Positions 53,145-56,634 of a stretch of DNA of 56,634 nt are shown one piece after another. The notes under the pieces are model-generated. The model did no database searches and was not told the origin of the DNA. It worked only from the letters and a program-made list of their open reading frames with translations. Location of the stretch: NCBI RefSeq assembly GCF_000787375.1, contig NZ_JRJU01000026.1, positions 1 to 56,634 on the forward strand. Direction: 5' to 3'. This DNA is from Halalkalibacter okhensis. Lineage in GTDB: Bacteria; Bacillota; Bacilli; Bacillales; Bacillaceae_D. Made by a program: the position numbers and the translations under genes. Numbering within the stretch: the stretch's first letter is position 1; every line of letters begins with the position of its first letter.

Positions 53145-53975
53145 TTAATAAAAAGAAGGTTTCGTTAAAGGACACTGTGCTGCCTGTGGCCCGATATCTG
53201 GTGAGTACACACTTAATTTCCGAATGAAATAACAGCTTTCTGGAAAGTGGTGTTCAAGAAAGCGTAATGTTGTGCGTGATATCACCTCTGTTTTAATATA
53301 CATCCTCACAACATCAACAATGAAGTTATACATATCAATCGTAGTCTGCCCAACTTCTCGAGCAAATCTTCTCTGCCTTTGAATACCAGGTGGCGAGAAC
53401 CTCAAAAACCCTTTCATCTGTTCATTTTGAACGATAAATGATTGAAATTGGTTAATATACAGATCGGTTTGCGCTGTAATTTTCAGCTCAATTGGATCAA
53501 GAATGTTACGCAGAAGTACCGCATGACCTAACTGATCTTCAAGCCATAAGTCAAGAAGGTCCACTAGTGGCTGAGGCGGGAAGTTTTGCCCATTCATATA
53601 ATACGAAAGAATTCGGAGGTATTCCTCATTTTCACTTAATGTTCCATTTAAATAAGTAGGACTTAAATTTAAATTTACTTCATTTTGAATTCTTAAGCTT
53701 TGCATTTGACCTTCAAATTGATAATATCCTTTTGCAATTGGAAATACTTCCCTTGCAAAAGCAATCATTGCTTGATCCGATACTCCCATCCCTTGACTTA
53801 TTGTCTTTAGCTTCTGTCTAAGCTGTTCGAATGTACGAATATATTGCTCTGCCACATTAATATACTGTTCTTCTACTACTGATAAATGGTCACGTACAAA
53901 ATAAGCATGATCTTGTAGTATCTCAAGCCAAAATGCATGTTCTTCCGCTGGCCTTAAATCAAACTCCTGCTTCAT
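53145..53975 (-). CDS. DUF2935 family protein
   Basis: 276 residues made of two similar helical halves (about 10-130 and 145-265), each beginning with a histidine-containing helix (EEHAFWLEILQDHAYFVRDHL; LEDQLGHAVLLRNIL). The pattern is like a ferritin-like di-metal bundle. Common in Bacillus and related bacteria; no established function. The start is ATG with a GGGGAT site. Single gene. Confidence 0.85.
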   Translation of the reverse strand: MKQEFDLRPAEEHAFWLEILQDHAYFVRDHLSVVEEQYINVAEQYIRTFEQLRQKLKTISQGMGVSDQAMIAFAREVFPIAKGYYQFEGQMQSLRIQNEVNLNLSPTYLNGTLSENEEYLRILSYYMNGQNFPPQPLVDLLDLWLEDQLGHAVLLRNILDPIELKITAQTDLYINQFQSFIVQNEQMKGFLRFSPPGIQRQRRFAREVGQTTIDMYNFIVDVVRMYIKTEVISRTTLRFLEHHFPESCYFIRKLSVYSPDIGPQAAQCPLTKPSFY

Positions 53976-54219
53976 GAAATCCCCTCTCCTCTCAACTTGT
54001 TTCTACAAAATATATGATAGGGAACCTAATTAATTCGGACTATTATTTAGTGATTTAAATTTTATTATTTTTGAAAAATAAAAGACAAAACTAAATGATT
54101 CGCATCTAGCTGAGAATAATCCCATCGCATCTTTTACAAACTATAATTATCAAAATCAAAACTGATACGAAGACACCCTTCTTCTTTTTTCATTATTAAT
54201 AAGGAAAGGAAATAAATCT
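53976..54219. other. divergent intergenic region
   Basis: AT-rich spacer between the DUF2935 gene and the LysM amidase. No clear promoter hexamers, repeat or hairpin recognised. Confidence 0.4.
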
Positions 54220-55212
54220 ATGCAAAGATCTATCGTCCTTATTTGGAGTATACTTTTTATTATTTTAATGAGTTTAGTTCCTGCTCATGCAGAGACAAAT
54301 ACACATAACAACCTTTATGTTGTAAAAGCAGGTGATACACTCCCTCATATCGCGAATCAATTCGACACCACTATAGAGGAGCTTAAACTAACCAATGGGT
54401 TACAATCGGATTCTTTATTTATCGATCAAAAATTATGGGTTCCGGCAATCCATGAAGTAACCGCTGGAGATACGCTGCAAGAAATTGCCTCAATGTATCA
54501 TTCTTCTGTAGAGACAATAAAAAAAGTAAATGGACTTCCTTCTGACGAATTATATACAGGACAAATACTAAAAGTTACTCCTAAAAAATTGACTATGCAA
54601 GGACAACATATCCTCATGACAAAGGAAGATTTTAAAGATTGGTTATCGAACAATCAATTTAATCGAGATATCCGCATCATCCAACAACATCACACATGGT
54701 TACCTTCATATCGTCAATTTAAAGGAGCTAATCACTTTCAAATGTTGCAAAGTATGGAAAGTTTCCACAAGAAAGAAATGGGATGGAATAATATCGCTCA
54801 AAATATTACAACATTCCCAGATGGAAAAGTAGCCGTATCTAGACCATTTAATCTAGCGCCAGAAGGTTCCATAGGACCAAAAGCTAATTCAGTTGGGTTA
54901 ACTATTGAAAATATTGGAAACTTTGACCTGGGTCATGATGTTATGACCAAAGAACAACAGGACACGATCGTTTATATTACTGCCCTTCTTTGCATTAAGT
55001 TCGGCTTAACTCCTTCCATTGATAGTATTACCTATCATCATTGGTGGAATTTACAAACCAAAGAAAGAGTGCTTGATAATGGACCGGATTATAATGTGAA
55101 GACTTGTCCAGGCTCTAATTTTTTCGGTGGCAATTCTACAAATGATGCAATTAAGCATTTTTATCCATTAGTGTCTCAGAAGATCAATGAAATTTTAGCA
55201 ACTATGGAATAA
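54220..55212 (+). CDS. LysM N-acetylmuramoyl-L-alanine amidase
   Basis: 330 residues, secreted. Signal peptide ends AHA-ET (about residue 25). Two LysM domains bind peptidoglycan (about 30-75, YVVKAGDTL-like; 76-122, HEVTAGDTLQEIA). The amidase_2 domain (about 135-325) has zinc-ligand candidates at QQHHTW, YHHWW and TCPGSN. It cleaves between muramic acid and L-alanine, so acts in wall turnover or spore/cell lysis. Good AAGGAAAGG site before the ATG. Confidence 0.92.
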   Translation: MQRSIVLIWSILFIILMSLVPAHAETNTHNNLYVVKAGDTLPHIANQFDTTIEELKLTNGLQSDSLFIDQKLWVPAIHEVTAGDTLQEIASMYHSSVETIKKVNGLPSDELYTGQILKVTPKKLTMQGQHILMTKEDFKDWLSNNQFNRDIRIIQQHHTWLPSYRQFKGANHFQMLQSMESFHKKEMGWNNIAQNITTFPDGKVAVSRPFNLAPEGSIGPKANSVGLTIENIGNFDLGHDVMTKEQQDTIVYITALLCIKFGLTPSIDSITYHHWWNLQTKERVLDNGPDYNVKTCPGSNFFGGNSTNDAIKHFYPLVSQKINEILATME

Positions 55213-55220
55213 CAAAGAAC

Positions 55221-55266
55221 AAAAAAGCAGGCACTCCATCCCCTTGAGATCGCGCCTGCTTTTTTA
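55221..55266. terminator. bidirectional terminator
   Basis: AAAAAAGCAGGC and GCCTGCTTTTTT arms around a loop of about 20 bases between converging genes. Confidence 0.85.
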
Positions 55267-56100
55267 TTATTTGTTATTTTTATTGAGAATCAATTGTTTA
55301 ATTTCTTGAATGTCTTTCTTTAATTCTTGATTTTCTTTATACAGTCGATCCATTTGCTCCTCACGCTTCACTTCATCATCTTGTCCCAAATAACTTAAGA
55401 TCACAGCAACTACAAGATTTAAAATAACTAATGCACCAATGATAATAAATGTAACAAAATACACCCAAGCCCAAGGTACTGCATGAATAATCGGTCTTGC
55501 CACTTGACTTGCCCATGATTCAAATGTAACGACTTGCATTAAAGTAAAGAGTGAAGTATGAAAGCTTCCAAAAAACTCATACGGCAATACGTCACTAAAA
55601 AAGGTTGTTCCAATAATCGCATATATAGAAAAGATTAAGATTGAAAGACCTAAGATACCCGTTAATGCTGGGACTGATTTCATCAATGAATCGATTATTT
55701 TTCGTAACGCGGGTATCGCCGGAATCATTCTAATTAAACGCAACACCCTAATTAATCTTAGTACACTCACAAACGGAGTTGAGTAAAACAACAAACTACC
55801 TATCACAATACTAAAATCAAAAAGATTCCACCTATCAGAGAAATAACCTTTAAATCCAAGCCCAATAATTTTTAGAACTAGTTCTATCACAAAGATCCAA
55901 ACAATGATTTTATCTAAAAAAAGTAATAGACTGTTACCAGTTAAATACGTCTCCGTAACAATAATCAATCCATTAAATAAGATTATCGCAATAACAATTG
56001 GTTGAAAGTTTTTATGCTCTATCAGTTGTCTAATGCTCGATCTAAACGAACGACCATTATTTAACTCTTCTTTTTTTGTAATTCCATTTGAATCTATCAC
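55267..56100 (-). CDS. voltage-gated sodium channel (NaChBac family)
   Basis: 277 residues with six transmembrane helices. S4 carries spaced arginines (LRLIRVLRLIRMIP) for voltage sensing; the pore loop has the selectivity filter TFESWAS, close to TLESWAS of NaChBac but with phenylalanine for leucine. The C-terminal coiled coil (KREEQMDRLYKENQELKKDIQ) should tetramerise the channel. In alkaliphilic bacilli such channels supply Na+ re-entry for pH homeostasis and motility. Start by ATG with a GGAAAAG site. Confidence 0.93.
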   Translation of the reverse strand: MIDSNGITKKEELNNGRSFRSSIRQLIEHKNFQPIVIAIILFNGLIIVTETYLTGNSLLLFLDKIIVWIFVIELVLKIIGLGFKGYFSDRWNLFDFSIVIGSLLFYSTPFVSVLRLIRVLRLIRMIPAIPALRKIIDSLMKSVPALTGILGLSILIFSIYAIIGTTFFSDVLPYEFFGSFHTSLFTLMQVVTFESWASQVARPIIHAVPWAWVYFVTFIIIGALVILNLVVAVILSYLGQDDEVKREEQMDRLYKENQELKKDIQEIKQLILNKNNK

Positions 56101-56306
56101 TTTTCCTTTCTATTTGTATTTCTACTTATTTATTATACCAGTTACTCAAATAAAACCACGCTAAAAGTTCATTTATTATTTCAGGTGAACGCTGGCAATT
56201 TTGATTTATTATACAAAAACCTCTCAAACTAAACAAAAAAGTTCAAGAGGTTTAACATACGAATTAAGAATCATTCGTTATAAAATTTCTTTCTCAAAAA
56301 ATTGAA

Positions 56307-56388
56307 TGCGGGTGAAGGGAGTCGAACCCCCACGTCATAAGACACTAGATCCTAAGTCTAGCGCGTCTGCCAATTCCGCCACACCCGC
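56307..56388 (-). tRNA. tRNA-Leu(TAG)
   Basis: Class II, 82 bases, acceptor GCGGGTG/CACCCGC, anticodon TAG in loop CTTAGGA, long variable arm, no encoded CCA. Confidence 0.96.
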
Positions 56389-56424
56389 AAGTATAAAATG
56401 TATATACATTTTATTAGTAAATGA

Positions 56425-56497
56425 TGAGCCATGAAGGACTCGAACCTTCGACCCTCTGATTAAAAGTCAGATGCTCTACCAACTGAGCTAATGGCTC
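56425..56497 (-). tRNA. tRNA-Lys(TTT)
   Basis: Acceptor GAGCCAT/ATGGCTC, anticodon TTT in loop CTTTTAA, T-loop TTCGAGT, no encoded CCA. Its 5' half is copied at 1-23 of the window. Confidence 0.97.
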
Positions 56498-56634
56498 TTG
56501 CTGTTTTTTCATAGGAGTATTTCATGATGCTTACGGACGATGTTTCGCTACGCCGTCTTACCTGTTCTTTCCTCTTCTCGTAACGCTCTGTTGCACGATG
56601 CGTCAGAACAACTCGTAGCTATTCAAGTCGCCTT
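56498..56634 (-). other. rRNA/tRNA-operon type leader
   Basis: Region upstream of tRNA-Lys on the transcript. Bases 56569-56587 match the spacer at 440-458 with one difference, and 56536-56549 match 496-509. It appears to belong to a shared spacer family and probably continues into an rRNA operon outside the window. Confidence 0.45.

Overview
The window is a low-GC Bacillaceae-type (Firmicutes) chromosome segment. Shine-Dalgarno sites are strong and TTG/GTG starts are frequent. Several genes look like Bacillus families: ywiC-like, catDE/catR, ric/scdA, an IDEAL-domain protein, DUF2935 and RNase J. A sodium/alanine symporter and a NaChBac-type sodium channel would suit an alkaliphilic or salt-tolerant bacillus, but this is inference. 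No prophage, transposase or CRISPR array was seen.

Layout. 1-1773: array of 17 minus-strand tRNA genes with its own promoter; two truncated tRNA copies and boxA-like spacers resemble rRNA/tRNA operon fragments, and the right edge (56307-56634) has two more tRNAs and related spacer DNA, so both edges probably abut rRNA/tRNA loci. 2.2-8 kb: Rex-type ldh, an AGCS symporter, metY, and a MEDS-domain histidine kinase split by a frameshift at an A8 tract. 8.3-14.9 kb: a catabolic operon (Ldh2-family dehydrogenase, TRAP transporter DctPQM, KDPG aldolase, KDG kinase) behind a strong promoter with two matching palindromes, and an IclR regulator. 15-17.4 kb: lipase, methyltransferase, ArsR-type regulator with a 40-bp palindrome. 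17.4-22.8 kb: ywiC-like gene, radical SAM/SPASM gene, ric/scdA, a Crp/Fnr regulator and a PAS-GGDEF-EAL protein; four of these promoters carry a TGTGA-N6-TCACA-like site centred exactly 41.5 bp upstream of the inferred start. 22.8-29.4 kb: a four-gene signalling operon (hybrid kinase, CheR methyltransferase, REC-PAS-PAS kinase, anchored sugar-binding protein). 29.6-41.6 kb: mixed metabolic and housekeeping genes (AspT-like exchanger, IDEAL protein, GlcG-like protein, aldehyde dehydrogenase, thioesterase, M20 amidohydrolase, ABC-class ATPase, histidinol phosphatase, RNase J). 42-49 kb: quinone/electrophile defence (MarR with azoreductase sharing an operator, catDE with catR), a hemY-type oxidase, a nucleoside transporter and two tandem-repeat loci. 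49-56 kb: aldo/keto reductase, DHA2 drug exporter with TetR, DUF2935, a LysM amidase and the sodium channel.

How it fits together. Three themes recur: redox and oxygen/nitric-oxide response (Rex-ldh; the Crp/Fnr cluster), detoxification modules each beside a local regulator with palindromic sites, and scavenging of an unidentified sugar acid through the KDG/KDPG route. The most interesting unit is 17.3-22.8 kb, where one regulator with an RE-x-x-R recognition helix appears to control four neighbouring promoters with identical geometry. All operator and promoter calls were made by eye and are predictions.
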